The notes under the pieces were generated by a model. It was not told the origin of the DNA. It ran no database searches and saw only the letters and a list, made by a program, of their open reading frames with translations. From positions 1-64,000 of the forward strand of contig JASANE010000114.1 of NCBI GenBank assembly GCA_030248225.1: a stretch of 64,000 nucleotides of DNA, written 5' to 3'. Each line of letters starts with the position of its first letter. The first letter of the stretch is position 1. Source of the DNA: Trileptium ribeirensis. Taxonomy: Eukaryota; Nematoda; Enoplea; Enoplida; Thoracostomopsidae. A program made the position numbers and the translations under genes. Shown here one piece after another: positions 37,162 to 47,610 of the stretch.

Positions 37162-38094
37162 GATTAGTTAGTTAGTTGAAACACATGTACACACAAAGAA
37201 GATACCAAATACTTTGCCTGTTGCTCCGCTCACTTTTTGTAATTTATTACGTTTGCTAGTTTGTATACATTACAATTTACGCTATATATCCCGCTCTTTC
37301 GTGTACACGAGTAAATAGACAATCGTATTAAACGTAGACATGCACATGCTATCGACTACATGATATCAAAATGACGTGTAATATCGCGTGTACTACACAG
37401 CCGCATAAACAACCCTGAGTATTTTATTTGCCTTAAATCAGTTTCAAAAATCCACCCGCACACCACAACAAATTTTATACAATGCGTTTTGTCTACCCGA
37501 TAACGTCTGGTATAATCTCCCAGCATGGGAACAATGACATGAAGTGTACAGCGATATATTAAAAAATTAAAGCTAAAATCAATCTCATTTCTTGTTTTAA
37601 AATCACTTTTATTTTTATTCGATTCTGCTCGACTCGACCTGATATCATTTTGATAAATAAAACTCATTTTTCACATTTTTTGTCAATTTGATTTCACTCG
37701 ATTTGATTCTACTTAAATAAAATGAATTTCAATCGAGTTGTTACTATCATACTATCAACTAGGATCCGTTACAAGCATCCGTTCCCGTCAACCACATTGT
37801 AATAACTGTATGTGTTTAACAGAAGACGGATTTTAAAATTTCCGCCAAAAACTATTTTACCGAGTCGTTTTATAACTAATCGTTTTAAAACGAACAAAAT
37901 CAAAAGCAGTCGTTTAAAAAGAGGAATTTTATTTTTCATCTTTCAGGAATTGAATTTTGACGAACCCACTTTAAATCGGGAACCGAAACTGAAACCACTT
38001 TCATTTTTACCATGAATATACACACAGTCATTTTATTGTACATAGTTCCTGTGATTCATAATTCAAGATGGACTAAGCAAGCTAGTTATTGTGC
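37162..38094 (-). other. Intronic stretch right of the palindrome
   Basis: Nothing is recognised. Frames at 37,356-37,667 (minus) and 37,812-38,015 (plus) lack domains or convincing splice sites. Confidence 0.4.
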
Positions 38095-38212
38095 CATTAC
38101 GACTACAAGTGAAAGCAAATTTTCGAGAACGGCAGCAATTGAACAGCTGTTAATTTTTCGCAACAACTCGCGAAAAATCTGCTTTTATTTCTGAACGTAA
38201 CTGTACAGACCA
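38095..38212. mobile_element. Short foldback MITE (family with 42.3 and 60.6 kb)
   Basis: The left end (ttacgactacaagtgaaagcaaat) and right end (ctgcttttatttctgaacgtaa) are imperfect complements around a core with ttcgaga and tcgcgaaaa. The same end words (gaaa or ataaaagcaaat, ttcgcg) recur at 41,956, 42,262, 56,448, 58,390, 60,600 and 61,013. Confidence 0.65.
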
Positions 38213-38554
38213 CAAAGGGCTATGCATAACAAATTTTTATAAATGAGTCCAACAGGGCAGTGTACTGAATGCATCGACAGCAGTTCATTTCAATAAAATG
38301 TTCTAATTTTGACGATTATCGAATTAAAAAATTTCAGCAATAAATCAGGCAGCACTACGTAGTTTGTATTGGTTGTTCCAAATTATTATTTTCATAACGT
38401 TTTGTTAATTTCATGCAAGCATTATAGGAGCGAAAAGCGACTCATAAAATGCAAACGTATGAAACAAATTGATATGGCATTTTACAATACAATTGTGAAC
38501 AATGACACTGATATCGTTTTCATATCCTATCAGTTATCACTTGTATTAATGACG

Positions 38555-39030
38555 GTACGGACAAGCTGACCAACTTGCAGAACAATCATAACCTCACGAT
38601 GAATTCGAAAAAACAGCTTTAAAATTTTCGGCTATCCAACTACTTCGATTAATTACCCTGCAGAAGAAGTAACCAACTAGTAATATTGAACTTACTATAG
38701 ATCGAAATTGATTGAGGGAATACAGTTTTAAAGTTTTCTGCTAGCCGAGTATGTCTATTAATGACCGTTCGCGGATAAAGTAACTGACTGGTACTGAATT
38801 CACTAGCTCTCGATGAAATCGGATATACAGGTTTTGATTAATGAACATTCGAACAAGCTGATTAACAAATAGCACTAATTGAACTCACTAGGTCACGTTA
38901 ATTAAAAAAACACAGTATTAAAATTTTGAGCTACCCAACCATTTGAATTAATAGCGGTTGGATTCAGTACGAAACTCATTAGCCCCCCATCAATTCGGAG
39001 GACATGGCTTTAAAAATTTTCAGTCTTTGA
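38555..39030. repeat. Diverged tandem repeat, about 115-bp unit, about 4 copies
   Basis: Phrases of the type acaagctgaccaac, gaactcactag, cgatgaaatcgg, cagttttaaaattttc and gctatcc recur about every 110-120 bp, with substantial divergence. No coding potential is seen. Confidence 0.6.
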
Positions 39031-39272
39031 CACGAGTATCCAGCAAAGGTTAAACAAGACCATCGTTAGATTAAAATATTATTAATATGACATTCATTTA
39101 ATTTGAAAAAATAATCACTGAGTAAGAAAAACCCTAATATAGCTATAAAAATATCTAACTAAGATATAAACTACAATATGGCTTCATAACACAAAAAAAC
39201 ATCAAAAATCTGCTACTTTTCTCAATAATTTTGAATCAATAATGACGAAATTTACAAAAATGTTTTAATACT

Positions 39273-39551
39273 TAGTACTACTTGCCATTCAGATACTGTG
39301 TCAACAGTAAATCAAAAGGTTCCACCAGTAGTATTAGTATCGAAAATATTAAACAAAAAATACAGGATGACAGCGAGTCAAAATCAAAAACTTTACCACC
39401 TGGATGTACACATAGGAACACACTTACGATGGCTCATATTTCCACCATCGTAGTGGTGATCATGAGCATATACCAAGCATATAATAATAATCTTAGTAAC
39501 TCGAAATTTTACATACATGCATTACATAACTTATGTATGCATTATTTCTGA
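39273..39551 (+). other. Unassigned open frame, possible exon remnant
   Basis: After a TACTTAG that could serve as a weak acceptor, the plus frame stays open for about 90 codons to TGA 39,549. It has a protein-like start (VNSKSKGSTSSISIENIKQK, then DDSESKSKTLPPG) and a short hydrophobic stretch, HISTIVVVIMSIY. There is no clear donor, start codon context or family match. It is on the strand opposite to the surrounding gene. It may be a decayed exon or chance. Confidence 0.2.
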
Positions 39552-40261
39552 AATTCTGGGAGCTAGATGCCAATAAGTTCTTTATAAACAGGGTGCAGCA
39601 TGCAAAATCACTGTAAAGCAATGCGCAATGCATATCAAGAAATGGCTTATAAAAAGCAATAGCAAACTGACGCTTGTTGCTCACAAAGACATGAATAGGT
39701 GCAGCAGGCAAATCACTATCAAAGCAAAATTATAGCTGAAAATACAGCGTTGTAAAGCACTTAAAATTACATTCAAATTATGATTATCAGTTGTCAAGAC
39801 AAACCAATTGTTGACTTAAGTAGTTGGCTTAAGGTCAGCACCTTCACAGAGTTATTATGTTGAAACGTACTTAAGCAACCGCAAATAATAATAAAATAAA
39901 TTATTTGTATCAGGTAGTACATAGCTGTTTTGTCAAGAGCATAAGTAAGCGCAACCGAACTCGATCAAATCGATAGAAATATTGTGAATTCGAAGCCGAT
40001 CGAAGCTGTTAATTTGAAATTTATTTGAGCTATAATCCAAAATGATCGTTTTTGCTTTACCAAAAATATAATAAAATATTGCATTTAATAGATATCGATC
40101 ACATCGATCGATCGGATCTACAAATATGGGGTATCCTCCGATACAGATGACGTTGTAGTAATTATATTAATTTCTACAGATTTGTAGTGATTTTTGTTCA
40201 AATTGTGATTTTTCGCACCAACCATAAATTTAATACTATATTTGCAACATATTTCGCTGAA

Positions 40262-40340
40262 TATTTAAATTTAGTATCATGTTAAGGCTAAAAACTTTAT
40301 ATTTAAATTTAGTATCATGTTAGGGCTAAAAAACTTTAGT
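40262..40340. repeat. Two direct copies of a roughly 40-bp word
   Basis: atatttaaatttagtatcat followed by gttaaggctaaaaacttt is repeated once, immediately downstream, with one or two changes. Confidence 0.8.
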
Positions 40341-40869
40341 TACCTTTCAAGTAACGTTCTTGGTTAATACTCAATAGGTGAACCGAAGTGGTGACCAAGT
40401 ATTGGGGGTAGCCCAGTTCCGGCCCCACCCAGGGAGATGTCAGGTATTCAGATCTATGCAATAATGCTAATAACACGTTCCAGTAGAGCTCGATGGAAAA
40501 CGTACATTCTGCCAAATAATGCAGTGTAGCTATGTATGTTAAAGTACAATGGTGTTATGAAAACGATTGGAAGCAACTAAACGAACATTCAAATGACGTA
40601 ACCACTATTATCCAATACCACAAGACGTAAAATTTTGCTAATCGGGTAAACTTTGCACCTATTATACACGAGACCAGGACTTTGTAGCAGATTCAGATAA
40701 TTATATATATCCTGAGTATTCAACTTGAAGCCAACTCAGTAATTATTTATTTAAGTTTAGACATAGAAAATGGAGACCACTACATGTTTCAGCGTCAACG
40801 TTGCTCTTTAGCATTATATATACATACAACGCCATTATATAGTATCTTTTAGAAAACCAGTCCATGATA

Positions 40870-41175
40870 ACTTCTAGAGAAGAGTATGGCAATTCTCGCC
40901 ATCACCATGTAAAGGCGTTAGCCATGACACGACCCCTTTCGATCTTAACCCTCTACTTTTCCGGCAGGTCATGAATGCAAATTCGTTTCGACTCCCCAAG
41001 CTTTGACGGGCATAAAATGATGACCCAAAAAGTTTTTTAATAATACGAATAATTTTTTAACCATAATACCATACCCGCCCAATAGTGGGGGCAAGGTGAA
41101 AAAGATAAGAATGGCGTCATGCCAAACGCATTTACATACTGACAGGGTGAAGTGTCATACTCTTCACTAAAATTT
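40870..41175. mobile_element. Small inverted-repeat element
   Basis: agagaagagtatggcaattct at about 40,877 is mirrored by gtgtcatactcttcact near 41,153. The same end words occur in the 2-kb foldback element at 56.4-58.4 kb (gagaagagtatgacact and tcatactcttctct), so this looks like a short member of that family. Its C-rich and G-rich inner parts are comparable. Confidence 0.55.
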
Positions 41176-41285
41176 GTCAAGAACTCTTGTTCAGAATAAA
41201 TTACTGATAGCGGTGTGATCAAACAATCACAGTATTGCACTGACAGGCACATATTCAAAAATGTTTAATATTTCTACAAACTTAC

Positions 41286-41578
41286 CACAAGGATTGTCTT
41301 CGACGACGTAGCACCTAAAGGAGCCCTGTTAGTTGGTGCACTCGCATCTGGGCTAGTATCCTGTAGGGCTTGATAGTTATTATACTGATATGTTGCTACA
41401 CTCGGCTGTCCTCCACCTGTAGCTACAGTAGAGGCGTTGGTCTCGGAGGATTCAGGTTTTGATCCGCTCACCCCTACATGAGGCAACTTTTCAATTCCAT
41501 GAACTTGATTATGCAACTCGACACTAGTACGTCGTCGATAAGCGCCACTTGTGAAAGCACCTTCGACCGCCGATTCGT
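41286..41578 (-). CDS. Exon of a Ser/Thr/Gly-rich protein, probably TSC22 long isoform
   Basis: The 293-nt exon lies between a TATTCTTAG acceptor and a CTTGTG|GTAAGT donor. Two bases complete a codon (GAC, Asp) with the exon at 43,673; then 97 codons follow and the exon ends in phase 0. The product is hydrophilic and low in complexity: AFTSGAYRRRTSVELHNQ, then a S/T/N/G/Q-rich run with VATGGGQPSVATYQYNNYQ, ending ATSSKTILV. That composition suits the disordered region upstream of the TSC box in long TSC22D/BunA proteins, but I see no diagnostic motif. Phase 0 at its end fits direct joining to the TSC-box exon at 22,407 but not to the 52-nt exon, which needs two leftover bases. An unseen exon of 3n+2 nt would resolve this. 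Confidence 0.8.
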
Positions 41579-41826
41579 CTAAGAATAAAATTGAAATATT
41601 AATATTGTAGCACTGCTGAGTGAGAATTAGAAATTCAGTGCAAACATAATGTTATTGTTATGTATTTTCTAGCTTATAATTTTTCATTTGCACGTTCAAT
41701 TTTGAAATATTACGTTGTTAGTATGTGTATACAATAATATTGTTAAAAAGTGCATGCACCCGATATAGGTGAAACTAGCGAACACAAAATCAGACGAAAC
41801 TACAGTACCTCGTTTCAGACTCGCTC

Positions 41827-42190
41827 GAAATAAATTTGTTCTAAAACAGAATTTATTATTAAAATAGTTTTGAAATCTCTAGCGAGAAACTAGATCGGGC
41901 TGGCTGGGACTCGCTCGCTCGAGATGCAACGGTGACTTCTGGCGCGTAGTGGGCAGTACGGACAGATATAAAAGCAAATCGTTCGCGAATAATTCGCTAA
42001 CAAATCGAACAGTTGTTAATTTTTTTACAAAAGATTTCCTTTATATCTGTCCGTACTGTACACTACGCGCCAAAAATCACCGTCGCATCTCGAGCGAGCA
42101 AGTCCCAGACAGTCCCGACCTAGTGTGTCGCTCGAGATTTCAAAACTATTTAATAAATAATAAATTCTATTTTTAGAACAAATTTATTTC
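41827..42190. mobile_element. 364-bp foldback element
   Basis: The left arm (41,827 to about 41,972, beginning gaaataaatttgttcta) and right arm (about 42,036-42,190) are inverted copies. They share ctcgagatgc, gcgcgtagt and tacggacagatataaa. The centre carries the tcgcgaataattcgct word of the 120-bp MITE family. Confidence 0.85.
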
Positions 42191-42191
42191 T

Positions 42192-42399
42192 AGCAAGACA
42201 GTAGATCGGGACTGGCTGGGACTCCTCGCTCGAGATACGACGGGGATTTCTAGCGCGTAATGCACAGTACAGACAGATATAAAAGCAAATTGTTTGCGAA
42301 TAATTCGCTACTAACAAATTGAACAGCTGTTAATTTTTCACAAACAGTTCACGAAAATTCGAGAAATTTTTGCTTATTTCTGTCTGTAAGTGTATCTTC
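42192..42399 (+). mobile_element. Partial direct copy of the foldback arm plus MITE
   Basis: This repeats the left arm of the neighbouring element (agatcggg-ctggctgggact, cgcgtaatg-acagta-agacagata). It then runs through a complete MITE core to the mirrored end tgcttatttctgtctgtaa. The tandem arrangement suggests local duplication. Confidence 0.75.
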
Positions 42400-42689
42400 T
42401 ACAGTACACGCAAGACATGTCTGTGTTACATCAAGTGTTCAGCGGTAAGTTCCATCGGATACCGTTCGATGTTACATTAGATGATAGAATAACTGTAATG
42501 GAGAAAGAAAATGAAAATGCCTGTTGTAAACAGCGTGGCGGCGCCGCGCTCAGTTTCCCTAACTTTTCGGCCAGTACATACATACGAGGTCCAGTATGGT
42601 AACTGGAGCCACAAGTGGCGTCCTCGCGATCGGGGATTTTCGCAAGTATGCTATTACACGTACCGCCTTGGGAAGGATAGAAAGAAGAG
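42400..42689. other. Short GC-richer stretch with possible plus-strand first exon
   Basis: An ATG at 42,417 is followed after nine codons by a good donor (MSVLHQVFS, AGCG|GTAAGT, donor GT at 42,445). Frames also stay open through 42,602 and, in another frame, 42,702. No domain is recognised and no acceptor partner can be chosen, so this is only noted. Confidence 0.2.
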
Positions 42690-42760
42690 TAACCATGGTT
42701 AGGATTCGAAGACTTAACGATCGAGACTCCAACGTGCTACCGGCTGAGCCACTTGGCTTA
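42690..42760 (-). repeat. tRNA-derived SINE-like unit
   Basis: On minus, an A-box TGGCTCAGCCGG (plus 42,740-42,751) precedes a B-box-like TCTTCGAATCC (plus 42,702-42,712) at tRNA spacing. The anticodon region does not fold as a tRNA. Confidence 0.6.
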
Positions 42761-43672
42761 TAATTAAGACCACAGTCGACCCGGCTGCGGTTGTAATGTG
42801 TTCAGTGATAATAATAACTGCACATATTACAGCCACAGTCGGGTCGATATTAATGCACGTGTAAAAGCATACACAAAATTTACCATACCACGAAAAATTT
42901 GCTACGTATTTTGTAGAAAATTAGGCTTATCCACATATTTAATGTAAAATTACAACTATGAAATAATCAAGCTAATAAGCAATGTAACTGGGTTCTCCAA
43001 ATTGGGGGCTGGCATTTTTCGATTCCCCCTGGTTCAGAACAGGTGCCTCCCGGTTCAACCCCCCTGGCAATTCACCGCCTCTCGGAATTTTTTATGTTTC
43101 TAATCGGTCCAAAATACATAAAATTTGATCAAAATTTGTACTAAAATTTAGTTCTGAAACCAAAAATTTCCCAAATTTTGTCAAACCTTTCTTCCAAATC
43201 GATTTTTATATGCGTCAAAAGCGTTTTGACAGTGTTTCTGACACGATTTTTAACCACTTTTCTCTTGGAAAAATGCCCCTTGGCAAAATCGGGCGCCCTC
43301 CGGTTTGGAGCCAGGGGCCCCCTGGTTCATGCCCCCTGGCAGCATTTTCAGCAAACGGAGAGCCCAGATATAATGCAGTTTGATCCTTGTCAATAATTAA
43401 CCTGAATAAATACGTACTACAGCGAATTTTTCCCGAATAATATTTTTAATATTTAATTTTAATTTAATTTAATTTGTAATATTTTTAGGTCCGGCACTTT
43501 TAAACAAATTCTTAACAACAATTTTCTAGAACAAATCAATACCATAAATACCAACATAATCATTTAAAAGTCCGTTAGTATTACAACTATTAATCTGACA
43601 CTTTGCCGTTTTGATATTAATAGTCACAAATACCTTTAAAATAATCAACAAGCTGGTTTCAAAAATTCTAAC
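42761..43672. other. Intronic stretch with C-rich repeat remnants
   Basis: Positions about 43,020-43,340 are bounded by two related words, ccccctggttcagaac and ccccctggttcatgcc, around a T/A-rich centre. It is probably an old non-autonomous element. Nothing else is seen. Confidence 0.4.
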
Positions 43673-43740
43673 CTTTATCAGTGGCAAACAGTCTTTCAAT
43701 ACGCTTGCTTTCTCGAGCGCTGTCACGTGTTCCACTCTCA
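43673..43740 (-). CDS. 68-nt exon, probably TSC22 long isoform
   Basis: Acceptor AATAATTATAG and donor AAAG|GTTAGA. One base completes GAT (Asp) from the exon at 46,290; 22 codons follow (ESGTRDSARESKRIERLFAT then DK), and one G is left, which with the next exon's AC gives GAC (Asp). The other two frames are a stop at once (TGA) or a less natural sequence. The peptide is highly charged and has no recognisable domain. Perfect phase fit on both sides is the main evidence. The donor (GTTAGA) is weaker than its neighbours. Confidence 0.72.
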
Positions 43741-46289
43741 CTATAATTATTAATAAACACGACTGTGAATTGCGTTAATGAAGCAAGATTTTACGAATAC
43801 GTACCTTCGTTAATGAAACATTTTTGAGCACTACTACAGCCTGTCACATTCGGGGTATTTTTAAACAATTTATTTCGAGAATTTCAGTTTGGATAACATT
43901 ATGTACATGAGCAGCGGCCGATCAAGCTAGATAAAATCCGGGCCCTATCTGGCATTCCAGAAGAATAATATTTTAACCTGCTAAAATGGTTAAGTCTTAC
44001 ATAATCCAAAACAGTTTGCACTAAAAAACTTTATTGTGCGCACCATAATTTTGTAGTATTTGAGAACGCCACTCAGACAACAATATTAAAATGTGATGAT
44101 ATTTATATAATTCATACTGTCGATCTATTACTGTGTAAAGCTAGCGACAGTATGTCCTTTAGCATAGTGGAGGTATGAATAATACTACGTTTGAGAAGCC
44201 GCATTCAACCGCAAAACAAAACCATGAATCCCAGAGTGTAAGCAATAAAGAACGTTTCTCGCCGAATGTTTCGAATCGCTGATGTTTTCTAGTGTCAAAA
44301 GTGTCAGGCAATGTTGCGACAAAAAACCGAGCCACAGAGAATGGTACGAATTTATTATATGATTTCGATAATAGAACAACACTGGTTTCTACGCTTAACG
44401 CCGTAGTTCTACTTATGGAAACACAACTACCTGAATCCTTAACAACATCTCATAATCAAAACCGAATTCGATTTAGTTCAAGTTCCGATTTTTTGACATT
44501 TTGTTCGCGCCCGTAATAAATTTATCTTGGTTCAACTCAAAGGTGTTCTCAAAGTTTATGTTTTCCACACAGTGTAACATTGAAAGTGTCCTATTTTAGC
44601 ATTTCCAGTCATTTAAACACACATCCAATACACTCTAACTTACTGTCAGGCAGTGGAATTTCACTTGTTAAAGTCAGGCAGTTGAATTTATAATAAATGC
44701 TCCACCTAATACGTAAAAAATATTGTTTTGATGTTGCTCGGACAAAGTCATTTTCATATAATACGTGTCAAACTAGTAACTTGAAAAGTGGATGGAAACG
44801 GAGCGGGTATGGTTACTGTGCGCTTAGCTACGATTTCGTCTCCAAATTCAGCTCCCTGAGCCCATGTAAAGCCCGACCATAGCAAAATATACACCGGCAT
44901 TACGTAAATGGCAACGCTAAGGTCATTTTAGTCATATATCAAAACCCAAGAACTCTAATTTTTTCCATTGACCAAAAAGGCGAAACGTTTTGAAATTTAT
45001 AAATAAATTTTAGGAAAAGGATAATTTAAAGAATGATTTTTGCGTTATGTGTCCCAATATTTGCCTTATTCGACGCATTCCACGCAAATACAACCATTGG
45101 TTTTAGCAACAGCGAAAACCTAGACACACTGTTGTCATCTACATACATCTATATTGAAAAAGAAGCGATATTTTATTATTGTTGGTGCTAAAATTTACTC
45201 GATTTCTCTCCAATATCCTTCCGCATGGTTAATAATCCATCCATCCATCCATCCGTGAGTTAAAACAATGAAACGATTTGTTTAACGGCCTAAATAACCT
45301 ATAATCCTATCGTTCGACCCCAACAAGCAAAAACGTGCTCTGTTAATATGAAAATTTCACATTCATGGTGGTATTTTTTAAACATAGGCTCACAGCTCAA
45401 AAACGGCTGCTCTGACAAAAAATGCACCATGGCAAAGTTATAGATCTCGATGACAGGATTCTCATTTCTCGATACTGTTGTCTATTTTTAATCCGATACC
45501 TCTGGCAGGAGTTATAACGTAATCATCTTGTGTCATCCCAAATGGCCAAAATCAAAAAGTCTCCGATTCGTATGGGGTTTGGTAAATTTAAGTATGAAAT
45601 CATGGCAGCGCAAATACTAAAGTAGGTGACAACCACATTCCATTATGCGTCGAATAAAAAATTGCGAAAATCCATCATTCTGGTGAAGTTATGCGACGAA
45701 CAGAGGATAAAAAAAGAATTTTTCCCAATTAAACTTATTTTAAGAAACATCGCTAGGTACGCTTGTTCCGTTTCAATAAAAATTTTCCACTTACTAGTGG
45801 CTGACTAAATATAATACGATACAATAAATATGTCGAGTGTTCCAATCCGGGCTCAGTCGACATGTTCGCCAACGTTACTAGGTGTTCGCTTTAAAATTAT
45901 AGAAAGGCAATCATCCTCTCTTTTGATTTGATTTACAAATAAAGCAAGTCTGAAATCAATGCGCATATAAGTCGAAGACCAATATTCTTGGCAAGACGAG
46001 AGATCAGTCATAACTACTCCATTAACATCATTTGCAGCCGATTATTACAACAGAACACTTTTCGGTGACAACCTTTAACAAAAGTTATCTTTTTAACATT
46101 GCATATGACCTGATTCGAAAGAATCGACTTTACACAACGGGAAGCACAGTCGCGGCCAAAAATAAGTGCAAATAATCTGTCGAAATCGAGCGATATGCCG
46201 ACCGCTTTCGATCGCGATTTAACAGTTTTCATCAATTACACATATTTTTGACCGAGATTGTACCTAAAGTTAGCCAACTGCTATCTTAC
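43741..46289 (-). other. Intron between the 136-nt and 68-nt exons
   Basis: 2,549 nt, AT-rich. Contains an (ATCC)n microsatellite at about 45,234-45,255 and the tRNA-like unit at 45,793-45,858. Frames at 44,292-44,882 (plus) have no recognisable domain. Confidence 0.6.
45793..45858 (+). repeat. tRNA-derived SINE-like unit
   Basis: An A-box-like CTAGTGGCTGAC and a B-box-like GTGTTCCAATCC (45,837-45,848) at near-tRNA spacing, sharing AAATATGTCGA with the unit at 5,779. Folding into a tRNA fails. Confidence 0.5.
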
Positions 46290-46425
46290 TCATGAATATT
46301 TTCTTGGCGCAACAAAATTTTAGCACCACTTGCATCATAACCCAGGCGACCACGAACTGCAGAAGAGGCACGTCGCGCTTCAACTGAAACGCCTGGTCGT
46401 TCGCCGGATGATGGAGATGTTCCAT
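46290..46425 (-). CDS. 136-nt exon, probably TSC22 long isoform
   Basis: Acceptor TTTTTCTTTAG and donor TGA|GTAAGA. AT completes GAT (Asp) with the G left by the exon at 56,169. Then 44 codons read GTSPSSGERPGVSVEARRAS, followed by SAVRGRLGYDASGAKILLRQ and ENIH, and GA is left for the next exon (GAT, Asp). The other frames meet stops or look unnatural. The peptide is rich in Ser, Gly and Arg, with no domain I recognise. Every junction from 62 to 41 kb yields a sense codon in one continuous frame, which chance would rarely give. Confidence 0.8.
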
Positions 46426-46616
46426 CTAAAGAAAAATATACAAACTAATCTTTGTTTTTGATAAGTTTCCGAGAAGCAATATTGAAGAACACAACAGGGA
46501 GGTATAGCAACAGGTAACGCAGTCGCTTGTCGCATGCGCGTTATTCTTCGAAGCAATTTAATGGTATAAGATTCCATAATACTGTTACAAATTTGTCTTC
46601 ATTATTTTCATTTTAG

Positions 46617-46692
46617 GCCTATTGATGGAAGCACCACGCACGATACATACAAAAGCAAGATGGCCCGGTTACTCGCACTAAATGCAGCAGCC
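46617..46692 (+). CDS. Candidate plus-strand exon inside the intron
   Basis: A strong acceptor (TTCATTATTTTCATTTTAG) and a plausible donor (GCC|GTAAGC) bound 76 nt. Only one frame is open, and it reads one base plus 25 codons, PIDGSTTHDTYKSKMARLLA then LNAAA, which looks like ordinary folded-protein sequence. It ends in phase 0. No partner exon on this strand can be joined confidently and I do not recognise the family. It lies opposite the minus-strand gene, so it would be a nested or overlapping gene, or a retained gene fragment. Confidence 0.35.
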
Positions 46693-46861
46693 GTAAGCGC
46701 TGACCATAAACCCGATCCAAAAATATAACTCACTGGTCCTTCAAATATAATCCCAGCCCGTTTGAGTATCCTGAAACCTTTGGTTTTCCTACTATAAACC
46801 TGGATGGGCTTGTCTGAGAGCCCAGTCTTCCCTTCTTTGTCTGAACCCTATGATGTTGGGT

Positions 46862-46871
46862 ATAAATAGCC
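46862..46871 (+). promoter_or_regulatory. TATA-box-like element
   Basis: TATAAATAGC with a GC-richer flank (gccgagtccgaatccg) and pyrimidine-rich candidate start sites 25-35 nt downstream resembles a core promoter. No coding sequence follows. Near 46,978-47,027 a 9-bp stem (ttcgtagac / gtctacgaa) encloses atatatgcatatat. It could belong to a degraded LTR. Confidence 0.25.
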
Positions 46872-47029
46872 GAGTCCGAATCCGAAGTCTATACCTCGAT
46901 TATCCTCTGCACGAGGGACAAGTAACCCTTTCTCGTGTCCCATTACCGTGTTTGTTTGTTTTTCTTTAGGTTTGTTTTCGTAGACAGTCGTCCACCCCAT
47001 ATATGCATATATGTCGGTCTACGAATATA

Positions 47030-47610
47030 AATATAATATATATGTTAATGTACAATGTTATTAATATATTTATTAAGTAAATATAGTTAGTTAATATATT
47101 TAAAAATTTAATATTAATATAGAGTGTTTATTAATATATTTATTAAGTAAATATAGTTAGGTAATTTATAAATTTAATATTGAAAATATTGAAACACAGT
47201 GCTTATGGATATATTCATTACGTACTTACAGTTAGTTAATATAATAAGTTTAATATAAAATATAGAGTTTATTAATATATTTATTGAGTAAATTTAATAA
47301 GTCATATATTTGTAAATTTAGTAATAAAGTATAGTTGATTAATATATTTATTAACTAATTATTGTACATTTAAACTAGTATTACGTTAGTTAATTTATAA
47401 ATATTACAGTTATAAGTATATTATATTATTTATATATTAAGTAAAAATCAATTAATATAAATATATTCTTACTTAAAGTCTATAGTTAATAATAGAAATA
47501 TATATATATTTATAATATAAATACATATATTAACTATAGACTTTAAGTAAGAATATATTATATTAATTACGTAAACATTTAGTAATATTAATTTTATTAA
47601 TTTAATAATA
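47030..47610. repeat. Extremely AT-rich repeat block
   Basis: Irregular repeats of taatatatttattaagtaaa and atatagttagttaatata extend over nearly 600 bp with almost no G or C. Confidence 0.85.
47451..47568. repeat. AT-rich palindrome, about 42-bp arms
   Basis: attcttacttaaagtctata (left) is mirrored exactly by tatagactttaagtaagaat (right). The match extends to about 42 bp per arm with a single one-base indel. The loop is about 35 bp of A/T. Such a sequence can extrude as a cruciform. No target duplication can be judged in this context. Confidence 0.85.

Noticed and set aside
42417..42602. ATG-initiated frame MSVLHQVFSG... on plus
   Set aside because: A good donor after nine codons is suggestive, but no acceptor partner and no homologous motif; kept only as a note.
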